From: Spongiibacteraceae bacterium UBA5047
GTDB lineage: Bacteria; Pseudomonadota; Gammaproteobacteria; Pseudomonadales; Spongiibacteraceae
Length of the DNA stretch: 64,000 bases
NCBI GenBank assembly: GCA_002415025.1
Contig: DIBR01000034.1
Span: 201,079 to 265,078, forward strand
Direction of reading: 5' to 3'
Made by a program: the position numbers and the translations under genes. Position 1 is the first letter of the stretch. Each line of letters opens with the position of its first letter. Of this stretch, positions 15,698 to 24,450 are shown one piece after another. The notes under the pieces were generated by a model. That model was not told the DNA's origin and searched no databases. It saw only the letters and a program-made list of their open reading frames with translations.

Positions 15698-16384
15698 TTA
15701 TTTACCTAGTAACGGGGCGATATCCAGATAGGTTGAGCACTGCTCGGGCGTTGTATTGTCGAGATGGGGCACCCTGCCAATACAGGGCGCAGGCAGAAGT
15801 TCTTTGAGGGTGTCGAAATTTTCATCCGGGCACGTCATTGACGGATCAATACTGTTCGCAACCCAACCAGCCAACATCAGGCCATCGCGACGTATGGCCT
15901 CTGCCGTGAGTAGCGCGTGATTCAAACAACCCAGTTTCATGCCAACCACCAGAATCACCGGCAGTTGCATCTCCAGCGCCAGACCGGCCAACGTTTCGCG
16001 CTCATTCAATGGCACACGCCAGCCGCCAGCGCCTTCAATCAGCGCGAAATCATGGGCAGTCATCAACGCGCCCCGACAAACACCGGCAAGCTGCGATACG
16101 GTTAATCGCCGACCCGCCTGGCGGGCAGCAATGTGCGGCGCAATGGCAGGCTCCAATACCACCGGATTCACCTGCTCATAGCCCAGCGGCACTGTCATTT
16201 GCGACTGCAATATCAGCGCGTCGTCGTTGCGCAAGCCCGCTTCCGTTTTCACGGCTCCCGCCGCCACCGGCTTTAACGCCAGCGTGCGCAAGCCCTGTTG
16301 TTTGGCAGCCACCAGCAAGGCTGCGGCAATAACCGTTTTGCCCACATCGGTATCGGTACCCGCGATAAAAAAACGCTTAGCCAC
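15698..16384 (-). CDS. bioD: Dethiobiotin synthetase BioD
   Basis: This 228-residue ATP-dependent enzyme closes the ureido ring of dethiobiotin from diaminopelargonate and CO2. The N-terminal P-loop GTDTDVGKTVIAAAL is the family signature, with the catalytic KPVAAG region at about 40-45 and the substrate loop EGAGGWRVPL at about 115-125. It starts with GTG and overlaps the end of the preceding bioH-bioC gene by 8 bases. It is the last gene of the operon bioB-bioF-bioHC-bioD. bioA is not in the cluster. Confidence 0.95.
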   Translation of the reverse strand: MAKRFFIAGTDTDVGKTVIAAALLVAAKQQGLRTLALKPVAAGAVKTEAGLRNDDALILQSQMTVPLGYEQVNPVVLEPAIAPHIAARQAGRRLTVSQLAGVCRGALMTAHDFALIEGAGGWRVPLNERETLAGLALEMQLPVILVVGMKLGCLNHALLTAEAIRRDGLMLAGWVANSIDPSMTCPDENFDTLKELLPAPCIGRVPHLDNTTPEQCSTYLDIAPLLGK

Positions 16385-17960
16385 GCATAACCTCCGGCTT
16401 TTCCAATGTCAGATACCAAAGCTGGTAGCTGGCGGGCAACAAGCCGTCGGCCTTGCGATAGGATTCGTACGCCGCAACAAAGCCGCGCAATGCCTGCTTG
16501 CCGGTTAGCCCGCCGGGGCGGCCCGCATTCACATTGTGCGCGCCCAACTGCTTTAACTCAGCAGTCAGTTCCCGAATATCGTGGTAGTGCAAAACTTCTT
16601 CCTGCTCGTCCCAGCAGACAAGCCGCAAACCGCTGGCATTGAGGCCCGCCTGCACGGTATCAGCGTCCAGAAAACGATTGACGTGCGAGCGGGCATCCAC
16701 GGCCTGCCACGCTCCCCGCAACTCGTGCAGGGTTGTAGGGCCAAGGGTACTGAGCAGCGCCCGTCCGCCCGGTTTCAAAACACGATAGAGTTCACTGAAT
16801 ACGGCGGCAATATTTTCACACCACTGAATCGACAGCGAAGAAAACACGCAATCCACACTTTCATCATGCAAGGGTAAATCTTCTGCGTCGCCGCAAACAA
16901 AACTGTCGGCGCGGCGTTGCGGATGGTCGCGTGTATAACGCAACATGCCCTCCGCCAAATCCAGAGCAACGAGATGCTCAGCCACAGGCCGCAGTGCTGG
17001 CAGGCTGTAACCGGTGCCACAACCAAGGTCCAGCATCCGGCTCTGCTGCACTTGCCCGATGCTATCTGACAGTTTGGTGAACAGCGCATCCGCTACCCGG
17101 CGTTGCAAGGCGGCTACGCTGTCATAGCTTTCTGCGGCGCGGCTGAAGGAGTCTGCGACATTGCGTTTATTGAGGCTGTTGTGAGGGCAACTGTTGTCAA
17201 TTAACTGATGGCGACGGCAAAAATCCAGCACCATCGCCCACACATTATCAGCCTGCGACAGAAAAGGAATATGCCCGGCGCCCATGACAAGCTGAACGTC
17301 AATGTTTGTATTCAGCCCGCCCAGTTCGTCAGCGCAGCGTTGTGGAACTAGCGCATCGTTTTCACCCAGTATAAAAAGGTGGGGGCGCTGAATAGCTTTC
17401 AGCTGAGGGCGATTATCCCACTCACCCAAGCACTGCAGCAAACGGCGCGCACTGCCTATCGAGCTAACCGAAGACGACGAAAGATGACCGGGTGAATTGT
17501 CGTCGCCCTGCCATTGCAGCAAATCGAAACGGCGCAGTCCGCGCTCGGTATGGCGCTCGAAGCGCTGGCAAAAATCCTCAAAAACCGCTTCAGGCATGGC
17601 CCAGGGCCAGTGCTCTCGCGCCACAAAGCTGGCGTTAGCCGCCAGCGATATCACGGCGACAACCCGATCCGGATGTGAGGCGGCAAACCGTGTGATCAAC
17701 ATGGCGCCCAACGACCAGCCAAGATAGATGGCTTGCGGGGGAACTAGCGGCAGCAGTGCATCCATCAGCTCATCCGGTGTCTCGACATCGCCCCGACTGG
17801 CGCCGTGGCCGGGCAAATCGAGCAGCGTGATATGGAAATGTTTGCGTAGTAGCGGCAAAGCGCCGCGCCAGCAATCACTGGATGACGCCCAGCCGTGAAC
17901 CATCACCAGCTCGGGGGCGTCGCTGTGCGTTGCCGGCAGGCGCTCACGGTAGAGTTTCAT
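16377..17960 (-). CDS. bioC: BioH-BioC fusion: pimeloyl-ACP methyl ester esterase + malonyl-ACP O-methyltransferase
   Basis: This single 527-residue chain joins two biotin-pathway activities. Residues about 1-255 form an alpha/beta hydrolase with a complete BioH-type triad: Ser83 (GWSLGA), Asp202 (GENDALVP) and His230 (GAGHIPF). Residues about 262-527 form BioC, starting NKRNVADSFSRAAESYD with SAM motif I LDLGCGTGYS at about 310-319. BioC methylates malonyl-ACP to enter fatty acid synthesis, and BioH removes the methyl group once pimeloyl-ACP is made, so the entry and exit steps sit on one protein. The chosen ATG overlaps the bioF stop as ATGA. No stop or frameshift lies between the domains. 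Confidence 0.92.
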   Translation of the reverse strand: MKLYRERLPATHSDAPELVMVHGWASSSDCWRGALPLLRKHFHITLLDLPGHGASRGDVETPDELMDALLPLVPPQAIYLGWSLGAMLITRFAASHPDRVVAVISLAANASFVAREHWPWAMPEAVFEDFCQRFERHTERGLRRFDLLQWQGDDNSPGHLSSSSVSSIGSARRLLQCLGEWDNRPQLKAIQRPHLFILGENDALVPQRCADELGGLNTNIDVQLVMGAGHIPFLSQADNVWAMVLDFCRRHQLIDNSCPHNSLNKRNVADSFSRAAESYDSVAALQRRVADALFTKLSDSIGQVQQSRMLDLGCGTGYSLPALRPVAEHLVALDLAEGMLRYTRDHPQRRADSFVCGDAEDLPLHDESVDCVFSSLSIQWCENIAAVFSELYRVLKPGGRALLSTLGPTTLHELRGAWQAVDARSHVNRFLDADTVQAGLNASGLRLVCWDEQEEVLHYHDIRELTAELKQLGAHNVNAGRPGGLTGKQALRGFVAAYESYRKADGLLPASYQLWYLTLEKPEVMRG

Positions 17961-19135
17961 TCGCCGCGCCCGACACACTGTTCCAGCGCATTCAACAAGC
18001 TGTCGATCTGCTCGCGACTGTGTGCGGCACTCAGGGTGATGCGCAAACGCGCGGTACCTTCGGGCACCGTTGGCGGGCGAATAGCCGAGACCAGAATGCC
18101 CTGCCCTGCCAGACGCTCGCTAAAGGCCAGCGCATCGCTGTCTGCGCCAACGAGCAAGGGCTGTATGGCCGTGTCAGAACTCGCCAGCGGCAGACCAAGA
18201 CGCGCCGCGCCTTCGCGAAAGGCCTGAATATTGCGTTGCAACTGCGAGCGCCGCCAATCTTCTTCAGCCAACACGTCCAACGCGGCCAGATTCGCAGCCG
18301 CAACGGCGGGCGGCATGGCAGTGGTGTAAATATAGGGTCTGGCAAATTGGATCAGCGTTTCAATCAGAACCTCGCTGCCAGCGACAAAGGCACCAAAGCA
18401 CCCCAGCGCTTTTCCCAGTGTGCCCATCAGAACGGGAAGCTCTTCTTGCGACAGTCCGAAGTGTTCTGCCGAGCCTGCACCGTGAGCACCGAGCACGCCG
18501 AAACCGTGAGCATCGTCTGCCATCAACCAGGCATTGTTCTGCTTTGCTACCGCCGCCAGTTCCGGCAGCGGTGCCAGATCGCCATCCATGCTGAACACCG
18601 CATCGACGGCGATCAGCCGGCGGCCTTCGTCGCCAGATTTTTCGAGACGGCGTTGCAGGTCCGCAATATCGTTGTGGGCAAAACGCTGAAAACGGGCACC
18701 GCTGAGCAAGCCGCCGTCGAGCAGCGAAGCGTGGTTAAGCCGGTCTTCAAAAATGTGATCGCCCTTGCCGAGCAGGGCATTGATGATACCGAGGTTGGCC
18801 ATATAGCCGGTTGAGAACAGGAGGGCACGCGAGCGCCCGGTAAGCGCTGCCAGCCGTTCTTCCAACTCATGGTGCCAGTGCGAATGGCCGCTGACCAGAT
18901 GCGAGGCGCCGCTGCCCACCCCGTACTCTGCAGCCGCGCTTTGCATCGCCGCAATCAACCGGGGGTGATTGGCCAGCCCGAGGTAATCGTTACTGCAAAA
19001 CTGGAGATAATCCCGACCGTCAACACGGACCGCAGGCCCCTGCGCTGACTCCAGCAAGCGGCGAACACGATAGCGGTGTGTTGCCGTCCGCTCGTCCAGT
19101 GCAGCCTGAAGGGATTGTTCAAGAGAATGTGGCAC
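17957..19135 (-). CDS. bioF: 8-amino-7-oxononanoate synthase BioF
   Basis: This 392-residue PLP enzyme of the alpha-oxoamine synthase family condenses pimeloyl-ACP/CoA with alanine. Typical features are FCSNDYLGLANHP near the N-terminus, GSGASHLVSGHSHWHHELE, the aspartate in DDAHGFGVLG, and the PLP-binding lysine in MGTLGKALGCFGAFV. The start codon is GTG. The stop overlaps the next gene by 4 bases, showing translational coupling within the biotin operon. Confidence 0.95.
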   Translation of the reverse strand: MPHSLEQSLQAALDERTATHRYRVRRLLESAQGPAVRVDGRDYLQFCSNDYLGLANHPRLIAAMQSAAAEYGVGSGASHLVSGHSHWHHELEERLAALTGRSRALLFSTGYMANLGIINALLGKGDHIFEDRLNHASLLDGGLLSGARFQRFAHNDIADLQRRLEKSGDEGRRLIAVDAVFSMDGDLAPLPELAAVAKQNNAWLMADDAHGFGVLGAHGAGSAEHFGLSQEELPVLMGTLGKALGCFGAFVAGSEVLIETLIQFARPYIYTTAMPPAVAAANLAALDVLAEEDWRRSQLQRNIQAFREGAARLGLPLASSDTAIQPLLVGADSDALAFSERLAGQGILVSAIRPPTVPEGTARLRITLSAAHSREQIDSLLNALEQCVGRGE

Positions 19136-19189
19136 AAGAGTACTCGCGTCTCACTACACAACGGCACCGCGTCCGACGTCCGATGTTGA

Positions 19190-20236
19190 TTACGCCGTTG
19201 CGTCGTAAAAGAAACGATCGTTCTGTGCCTGTTGCAGGCTTGCCTGCAGTACCGCCTGTTCGTCCTCGTCGCTGTGTTCCACTCCGCGCTCTTCCGGCTT
19301 GATGCCAAGGCGCTCGAACAGTTTCAGATCCTTGTTGGCTTCCGGGTTCGGTGTGGTCAGGAGTTTTTCGCCGTAGAAAATGGAGTTGGCACCGGCAAAA
19401 TAAGCCAGGGCATGCATCTGCTCATTCATTTCTTCACGACCGGCCGACAGGCGCACATGAGAGGCCGGCATCATAATGCGTGCAACGGCGAGGGTACGAA
19501 TAAAATCAAAAGGATCGAGGTCGGCCTCGTCTGCCAGCGGTGTACCTTCTACCCGCACCAGCATATTGATGGGGACACTCTCCGGGTGTTCGGGCAGATT
19601 CGCCAATTGAATCAACAGCCCCGCGCGATCGGAGGCCTTTTCGCCCATGCCGACGATGCCGCCACTGCAAACTTTCAAACCGGCCTTGCGGACGTTGGAT
19701 AGCGTTGTCAGCCGATCCTGATAGGTGCGGGTGGTGATGATTTCGCCGTAGTACTCCGGCGAGGTATCCAGATTGTGGTTGTAGTAGTCCAGTCCGGCCT
19801 CGGCCAGCTCCTGGGACTGCTCTTCGGTCAACATACCCAGGGTCATGCAGGTTTCCAGACCCATTTCCTTCACGCCTTTCACCATTGCCGTGACGTAGGG
19901 CATGTCTTTTTTCTTGGGTGAGCGCCAGGCAGCACCCATGCAGAAACGGCTGGCGCCGGTGGCTTTGGCCGCACGGGCCTCGGCCAGCACCTTTTCCACT
20001 TCCATCAGCTTTTCCTGCTCGAGGCCGGTGTCGTAGCGGTTGCTCTGGGGGCAGTATTTGCAGTCTTCCGGGCAGGCGCCGGTTTTGATCGAAAGCAGGG
20101 TGCTCACTTGCACGGCGTTCGGGTCAAAATACTCGCGATGAACGCTGTGCGCCTTAAACAGCAGGTCATTAAAGGGCAAGGCAAACAGTGCGTTGACTTC
20201 ACTGGGCGTCCAGTCGTGGCGAATCGGGCTGCTCAT
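19190..20236 (-). CDS. bioB: Biotin synthase BioB
   Basis: This radical-SAM enzyme inserts sulfur into dethiobiotin. The [4Fe-4S] ligands Cys55, Cys59 and Cys62 appear in CPEDCKYCPQ, within two residues of their E. coli positions. The start at MSSPIRHDW is preferred because AGGA lies seven bases upstream and the resulting 348 residues match the family; two earlier in-frame ATGs would run into the promoter. It is the first gene of the biotin operon, transcribed head-to-head with comF. Confidence 0.95.
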   Translation of the reverse strand: MSSPIRHDWTPSEVNALFALPFNDLLFKAHSVHREYFDPNAVQVSTLLSIKTGACPEDCKYCPQSNRYDTGLEQEKLMEVEKVLAEARAAKATGASRFCMGAAWRSPKKKDMPYVTAMVKGVKEMGLETCMTLGMLTEEQSQELAEAGLDYYNHNLDTSPEYYGEIITTRTYQDRLTTLSNVRKAGLKVCSGGIVGMGEKASDRAGLLIQLANLPEHPESVPINMLVRVEGTPLADEADLDPFDFIRTLAVARIMMPASHVRLSAGREEMNEQMHALAYFAGANSIFYGEKLLTTPNPEANKDLKLFERLGIKPEERGVEHSDEDEQAVLQASLQQAQNDRFFYDATA

Positions 20237-20273
20237 GGCGTATCCTGTTGTTTGAATCGTCATTTCAATCAAT

Positions 20274-20291
20274 GCGCCCGCCATTGGGCGC
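20274..20291. promoter_or_regulatory. Inverted repeat GCGCCC-N6-GGGCGC in the bioB-comF gap
   Basis: Perfect 6-bp arms lie just downstream of the predicted bioB -10. This could be an operator of a biotin regulator or a stem in the bioB leader. It does not resemble the enterobacterial BirA site. Confidence 0.35.
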
Positions 20292-20301
20292 GAAAGCCCG
20301 C

Positions 20302-20330
20302 ATTTTATCTGTCAACCTGCAAGGACGCAA
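20302..20330 (-). promoter_or_regulatory. Predicted promoter of the biotin operon
   Basis: On the minus strand TTGCGT and TAAAAT are 17 bases apart (3/6 and 5/6). The -35 overlaps the comF ribosome site, so initiation of the two divergent genes may interfere. Confidence 0.35.
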
Positions 20331-21032
20331 ATGGTTAACAGCCTTCTCCACCGCGCTTCATTTCATCTACTGCCCGGGCGCTGCCTCTTGTGTCTGGCGC
20401 ACACCCTTGCCGCAGCCGACATTTGCACAGGCTGCCACGATGAGCTGCCCTGGCTGGGCCCGCATTGCCAGCGCTGCGCCCTGCCATTAGGCAGTGCTTC
20501 CCGGCATGGGCAGTGCGGGCAATGCCTGAAATCGCCACCACAATTCGACGAATGCGCCGCTGTGTGGGAATACGGCTACCCGATCGACCAATTGATCAGC
20601 CGCTTTAAATACCAGCGGCGGCAACTTTACGGCAGCCTGCTGTCCCGACTTGCACTGGATCGCATCCGCGCCGCGTCGCGCCCGGATTTGTTGGCGCCAG
20701 TCCCCATGCATTGGCGCAGGCGATTACAGCGCGGATTTAATCAGGCCGATATCATCGCCAGGGTCTGGTCTCCACTATTGGGTATTCCAGTTTCCACCGA
20801 CCTGTATCGCCTGCACTACAATCCGCCGCAACAAGGGCTGAGCGCCAAACAGCGCCGGCATAATTTGCAGGCGGCGTTTGCGTTGCGCAAAAACGCTGAT
20901 ATCGCAGGCAAACACGTGGCCATTATCGATGACGTGGTTACAACAGCCGCGACAGCCAATAGCGTGGCCGCTATACTGCGCGAAGCTGGCGCAAGGCGTG
21001 TATCGGTCTGGTGTCTGGCGAGAACGCCTTGA
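20331..21032 (+). CDS. comF: ComF/GntX-family phosphoribosyltransferase-like protein
   Basis: This 233-residue protein begins with a double zinc ribbon (CLLC...CTGC, then CQRC...CGQC, about residues 17-66) and ends with a phosphoribosyltransferase fold containing the PRPP loop VIDDVVTTAATANS (about 204-217). ComF-family proteins assist DNA uptake in competent bacteria, and GntX is linked to gluconate use; the biochemical role is not settled. AAGGA precedes the ATG at good spacing. It follows the widespread bioB-comF head-to-head arrangement of gammaproteobacteria. Its end lies 50 bases before srkA. Confidence 0.88.
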   Translation: MVNSLLHRASFHLLPGRCLLCLAHTLAAADICTGCHDELPWLGPHCQRCALPLGSASRHGQCGQCLKSPPQFDECAAVWEYGYPIDQLISRFKYQRRQLYGSLLSRLALDRIRAASRPDLLAPVPMHWRRRLQRGFNQADIIARVWSPLLGIPVSTDLYRLHYNPPQQGLSAKQRRHNLQAAFALRKNADIAGKHVAIIDDVVTTAATANSVAAILREAGARRVSVWCLARTP

Positions 21033-21082
21033 AAACCTCTAGCGCACGCTTTCTAAACCTGAATATCACCCGGAGGACAAGC

Positions 21083-22078
21083 GTGACTGACCCGCATTCC
21101 ACTGATCAGCACCCCTACGAATTGCTGTCGCCTGACCTGGTGGTAGATGCTGTTGAAAGCACCGGCTTACTCAGTGATCTGCGCATACTGGCGCTGAACA
21201 GCTACGAGAACCGCGTTTATCAGGTTGGTATCGAGGATGCCGAGCCACTTATTGTCAAATTCTATCGGCCCGAACGCTGGTCAGACGAGCAGATTCTCGA
21301 AGAACACCGCTTCTGCCACCAGTTATTTGAGGCCGAAATTCCCGTCGTGCCTCCAAGCGTCAACGAGGCCGGCGAGACGCTTCACACTCACGCCGGTTTT
21401 CGCTTCTCGATTTACCCGCGCAAGGGCGGCCATGCCCCGGCACTCGATGATCTGGACAGCCTGTTCCAGTTAGGCCGGCTTGCCGCCCGCATTCACGCCA
21501 TTGCGGCGCTGGAACCCTTTGCTCATCGCCCCGCCCTCTCCATTGAGAGCTTTGGCGACAGCAGTGCTGTTTTTCTTCTGGAGCACTTTATTCCCGGCGC
21601 GTTGCGACCCGCCTACGAAACGTTGACTCGCGATTTACTGTATCGCATTCGCCAGCAATTTGACGAGGTTCAACCGGATTATCAGCGCGTACACGGCGAC
21701 TGCCACGTGGGCAATATTCTGTGGCGCGGAGACGATGTGCATTTTGTCGATCTGGACGACAGCCGAATGGCACCGGCGATTCAGGATATCTGGATGTTTA
21801 TGTCGGGCAGTCGCGACGCGCAGCAGAGGCAACTTTCCGAATTGGTGGAGGGCTACAATGAGTTCAACGATTTTCCAACGCGACAGTTACCGCTGATAGA
21901 AGCCCTGCGAACACTGCGAATTATGCATTACAGTGCCTGGCTGGCGCGGCGCTGGAACGACCCGGCCTTTCCGCGCACCTTCCCGTGGTTTAACACCGAA
22001 CGTTACTGGGCCGAACATATTCTGGAATTGCGCGAACAACTTGCCTTGCTCAATGAGCCACCACTGGAGATTTTCTGA
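21083..22078 (+). CDS. srkA: Stress response kinase SrkA (YihE family)
   Basis: This aminoglycoside-phosphotransferase-fold Ser/Thr kinase has the catalytic loop HGDCHVGNILWR and the metal-binding FVDLDDSRMAP, both as in E. coli SrkA. E. coli SrkA limits cell death after envelope and oxidative stress. The GTG start (V-TDPHSTDQHPYELLSPD) is chosen because GGAGGA sits five bases upstream; an ATG 24 codons earlier lies inside comF and lacks such a site. The resulting 331 residues match the family. Confidence 0.92.
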   Translation: MTDPHSTDQHPYELLSPDLVVDAVESTGLLSDLRILALNSYENRVYQVGIEDAEPLIVKFYRPERWSDEQILEEHRFCHQLFEAEIPVVPPSVNEAGETLHTHAGFRFSIYPRKGGHAPALDDLDSLFQLGRLAARIHAIAALEPFAHRPALSIESFGDSSAVFLLEHFIPGALRPAYETLTRDLLYRIRQQFDEVQPDYQRVHGDCHVGNILWRGDDVHFVDLDDSRMAPAIQDIWMFMSGSRDAQQRQLSELVEGYNEFNDFPTRQLPLIEALRTLRIMHYSAWLARRWNDPAFPRTFPWFNTERYWAEHILELREQLALLNEPPLEIF

Positions 22079-22150
22079 GCGCCCTGCCGGCAGTGTGCAG
22101 ATCCGCCACCGCGAAGGTTGCGATATCAAGCGGTACCCGCCGGGTGAGAC

Positions 22151-22873
22151 TTAATCGCGACGTGTCGGCCAAACCAGTGCGCGCAACCAGTTGAAGAAAC
22201 CGTTGCTGCCAAGCACCATTTTATCGACGCCATCAAAAAATATTTCCAGCTCGGCCGGACTGGCAAAGTAGTTTTCTCGCGTGACCATGTCATGTTCCGG
22301 ATCGAGCTGTTTGACAACTCTCGCCGGGTTACCCGCCACGACAACATTCGCCGGCACATCTCGCGTCACCACTGCATTCGCTGCGACAACACTGTTTTCG
22401 CCAATACTCACGCCTTTGAGAATCGTGGCGTGATCGCCCAGCCAGACGTTGTCGGCAATATGCACCGGCGCAATCCGGTCGCTGCGCTTGGTCCTGTCGT
22501 AAATACCGTGCCAGTCGCTGTCGGTAATATAGACACCGTTGGCCATCATCACGCTGTGCCCGATGACTATTTCGTCACTGGCCGAGATACGCGCGCCGGG
22601 ACTGATCAATACATAATCCCCAATCTCAATACGCCCCAATTCCGGCTCACGCCCCCAAACCCCTATTTTTACGCGGTTGTCGGGCTCGCCAATAATCGTC
22701 GCGCACTGACCAATGGAAATATTCGGCCCGGAAATGGAAATGTACCAGGGCTTCATGCACGTGTGATAATCGCCCATGTAATCACAGGCCGGTTTGAGAA
22801 AATGATTGGTATACCAGCGGCGAAAACACAGGTAGATTTTTTTTACCCAGTACGGGCGTCGATCCTGACGCAT
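22151..22873 (-). CDS. Left-handed beta-helix (hexapeptide) acyltransferase
   Basis: The chain of 240 residues from the preferred ATG (GAGAG eight bases upstream) shows repeated hexapeptides characteristic of the LbH acetyltransferase fold: ISIGQCATIIGE, IEIGDYVLISPGARIS, IVIGHSVMMANGVYI, VHIADNVWLGDHATILKGVSIGENSVVAANAVVTRDVPANVVVAGNPARVVK. An Asp/His-rich turn (TDSDWHGIYD) supplies the likely catalytic His. The N-terminus is basic and aromatic and not a signal peptide. Relatives O-acetylate sugars or act in surface polysaccharide synthesis; the acceptor is unknown. It is divergent from the TrmB-like gene. Confidence 0.8.
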   Translation of the reverse strand: MRQDRRPYWVKKIYLCFRRWYTNHFLKPACDYMGDYHTCMKPWYISISGPNISIGQCATIIGEPDNRVKIGVWGREPELGRIEIGDYVLISPGARISASDEIVIGHSVMMANGVYITDSDWHGIYDRTKRSDRIAPVHIADNVWLGDHATILKGVSIGENSVVAANAVVTRDVPANVVVAGNPARVVKQLDPEHDMVTRENYFASPAELEIFFDGVDKMVLGSNGFFNWLRALVWPTRRD

Positions 22874-22902
22874 GGCAAATCTCTCGTTATGGAAGGGAAA
22901 GT

Positions 22903-23595
22903 GTGACAACTGCGCTTGAAAAGGGCAACTCAGTACGGGCGGTTAGTAGCAATCAGCCTGGTTTGCACCAAAAATTGGAAGCGACGGTGCGCAAGCACTT
23001 ACAGAGCCACTTTCAAAAACCGCTGACACCTCACAGCAAAGAGGCTTTCAAGCAGGCCCGGCAATGGCTGCAGTTACTCGATCGCCCTTTTATACTCGAT
23101 TCTTTTTGTGGCACCGGCGAAAGCACGCACTGGCTTGCCACGCAGCACCCCGGGCACGCCGTAATTGGCGTCGACAAGTCGGCCGTGCGGCTGACCCGCC
23201 ATCAATTTCCACACCGGGACAACTACCTGCTGCTGCGCAGCGATACGGATGACTTCTGGCGCCTGCTGGTGGAGGCCGGTATTCGGCCCGACAAACACTG
23301 TATTTTCTACCCCAACCCCTGGCCCAAGTCCGAGCACCTGAAGCGTCGCTGCCACGGCTCCCCTTTATTCCCTTCGCTGCTTGCACTCGGTGGCGTGCTG
23401 GAGTTACGCACCAACTGGCTCATCTACGCAGAAGAATTCTGCACCGCGCTGGGTGTCGCCAATATAAACGCGCAAGTAACGGAATTTTCTGCAAATCCGC
23501 CGGTCACAGCCTTTGAACGCAAGTACAGCGAGGCAGGACAATCCCTTTGGCGCTTGCATTGTGAATTGCCAAGCACCCCGCCTGCACCGCTATAA
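22903..23595 (+). CDS. Divergent TrmB-like class I methyltransferase
   Basis: This 230-residue protein has a Rossmann methyltransferase core: motif I ILDSFCGTGESTHWLA (about 64-79), an acidic second strand VIGVDKSAVRLTRHQ, and the TrmB-type signature FYPNPWPKSEHLKRRCHG with LELRTNWLIYAEEF downstream. TrmB makes m7G46 in tRNA. Here motif I reads SFCGTGES rather than the usual EIGxGxGE, and the signature has YPNPWP rather than FPDPWP, so it is a paralogue with a possibly different RNA target. The start is GTG after GGAAGGG. Another, canonical trmB would be expected elsewhere in the genome. Confidence 0.7.
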   Translation: MTTALEKGNSVRAVSSNQPGLHQKLEATVRKHLQSHFQKPLTPHSKEAFKQARQWLQLLDRPFILDSFCGTGESTHWLATQHPGHAVIGVDKSAVRLTRHQFPHRDNYLLLRSDTDDFWRLLVEAGIRPDKHCIFYPNPWPKSEHLKRRCHGSPLFPSLLALGGVLELRTNWLIYAEEFCTALGVANINAQVTEFSANPPVTAFERKYSEAGQSLWRLHCELPSTPPAPL

Positions 23596-23596
23596 T
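23566..23596 (+). promoter_or_regulatory. Predicted cysE promoter
   Basis: A perfect TATAAT (23591-23596) has TTGCCA 19 bases upstream. The -35 lies within the end of the TrmB-like gene. Transcription would start about 25 bases before the cysE ATG. Confidence 0.5.
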
Positions 23597-23626
23597 GAAA
23601 GTACATTAACTATCGGGGTCGAGACA

Positions 23627-24442
23627 ATGAGCGCCGAACCATTCAGAGCGGCCAGTGCCACTGACCAGATATGGCATAGCATTCGCCAGGAAACTGCACA
23701 GGAAGTACAGAGCGAGCCGGTACTCGCCAGTTTTCTGCACGCCACTATTTTGAATCACGACTCCCTGGAAACGGCGTTGAGCTTTCACCTTGCCAACAAA
23801 CTCGATTCGCCTACTGCCTCAGCGTTGCTCGTTCGAGAAGTGATTGAGAAAGCGCTGGCGGCCGACGCCAGCATTGGCCAGTCGATGCGCGCCGATGTTG
23901 CTGCCGTGAAACAACGTGACTCAGCCTGCAGCAGCCTCGCCATTCCCTTTCTGTATTTCAAGGGCTTTCACGCCCTGCAGTCATACCGTATTGCCCACTG
24001 GCTGTGGAATCAGGGCCGCGAATCGCTGGCGTTGTTTTTTCAGAACCGGATTTCCTGCGAGTTTGGCGTTGATATTCATCCGGCCGCACGCGTCGGCAAA
24101 GGCATTATGCTGGACCACGCAACCGGGGTGGTGATTGGTGAAACCGCCGTGGTTGGCGACAACGTATCGATAATGCAGTCTGTGACTTTGGGAGGAACGG
24201 GCAAGGAGCACGGTGACCGTCACCCGAAAATTTCAGACGGCGTATTGATTGGCGCCGGCGCAAAAATTCTCGGCAACATTCGCGTGGGCGAAGGTGCGCA
24301 AATTGCCGCCGGTAGCGTTGTGCTCAAAGATGTAGACGCTCACACCACAGTGGCCGGCGTACCCGCCAAGGTAGTGGGTGTGCCCGATTGCGCGCAACCG
24401 GCGCTGGAGATGAATCACCGCGTTTGCTGCGGCGACGATTGA
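23627..24442 (+). CDS. cysE: Serine O-acetyltransferase CysE
   Basis: This 271-residue enzyme acetylates L-serine with acetyl-CoA, the committed step of cysteine synthesis. The N-terminal SATase helical domain (about 1-140) is followed by a left-handed beta-helix with catalytic HPAARVGKGIMLDHATGVVIGETAVVGDNV and SVTLGGTGKEHGDRHPKI. The family length and the promoter position fix the start at MSAEPFRAAS; the frame is open further upstream inside the neighbouring gene. The C-terminal tail (MNHRVCCGDD) is where cysteine feedback and CysK binding occur in homologues. Confidence 0.93.
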   Translation: MSAEPFRAASATDQIWHSIRQETAQEVQSEPVLASFLHATILNHDSLETALSFHLANKLDSPTASALLVREVIEKALAADASIGQSMRADVAAVKQRDSACSSLAIPFLYFKGFHALQSYRIAHWLWNQGRESLALFFQNRISCEFGVDIHPAARVGKGIMLDHATGVVIGETAVVGDNVSIMQSVTLGGTGKEHGDRHPKISDGVLIGAGAKILGNIRVGEGAQIAAGSVVLKDVDAHTTVAGVPAKVVGVPDCAQPALEMNHRVCCGDD

Positions 24443-24450
24443 GCGGCCCG

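Noticed and set aside
20237..20284. Two earlier in-frame ATGs for bioB
   Set aside because: They lack a ribosome site and would make the protein 9-16 residues longer than the family; AGGA sits before the inner ATG.
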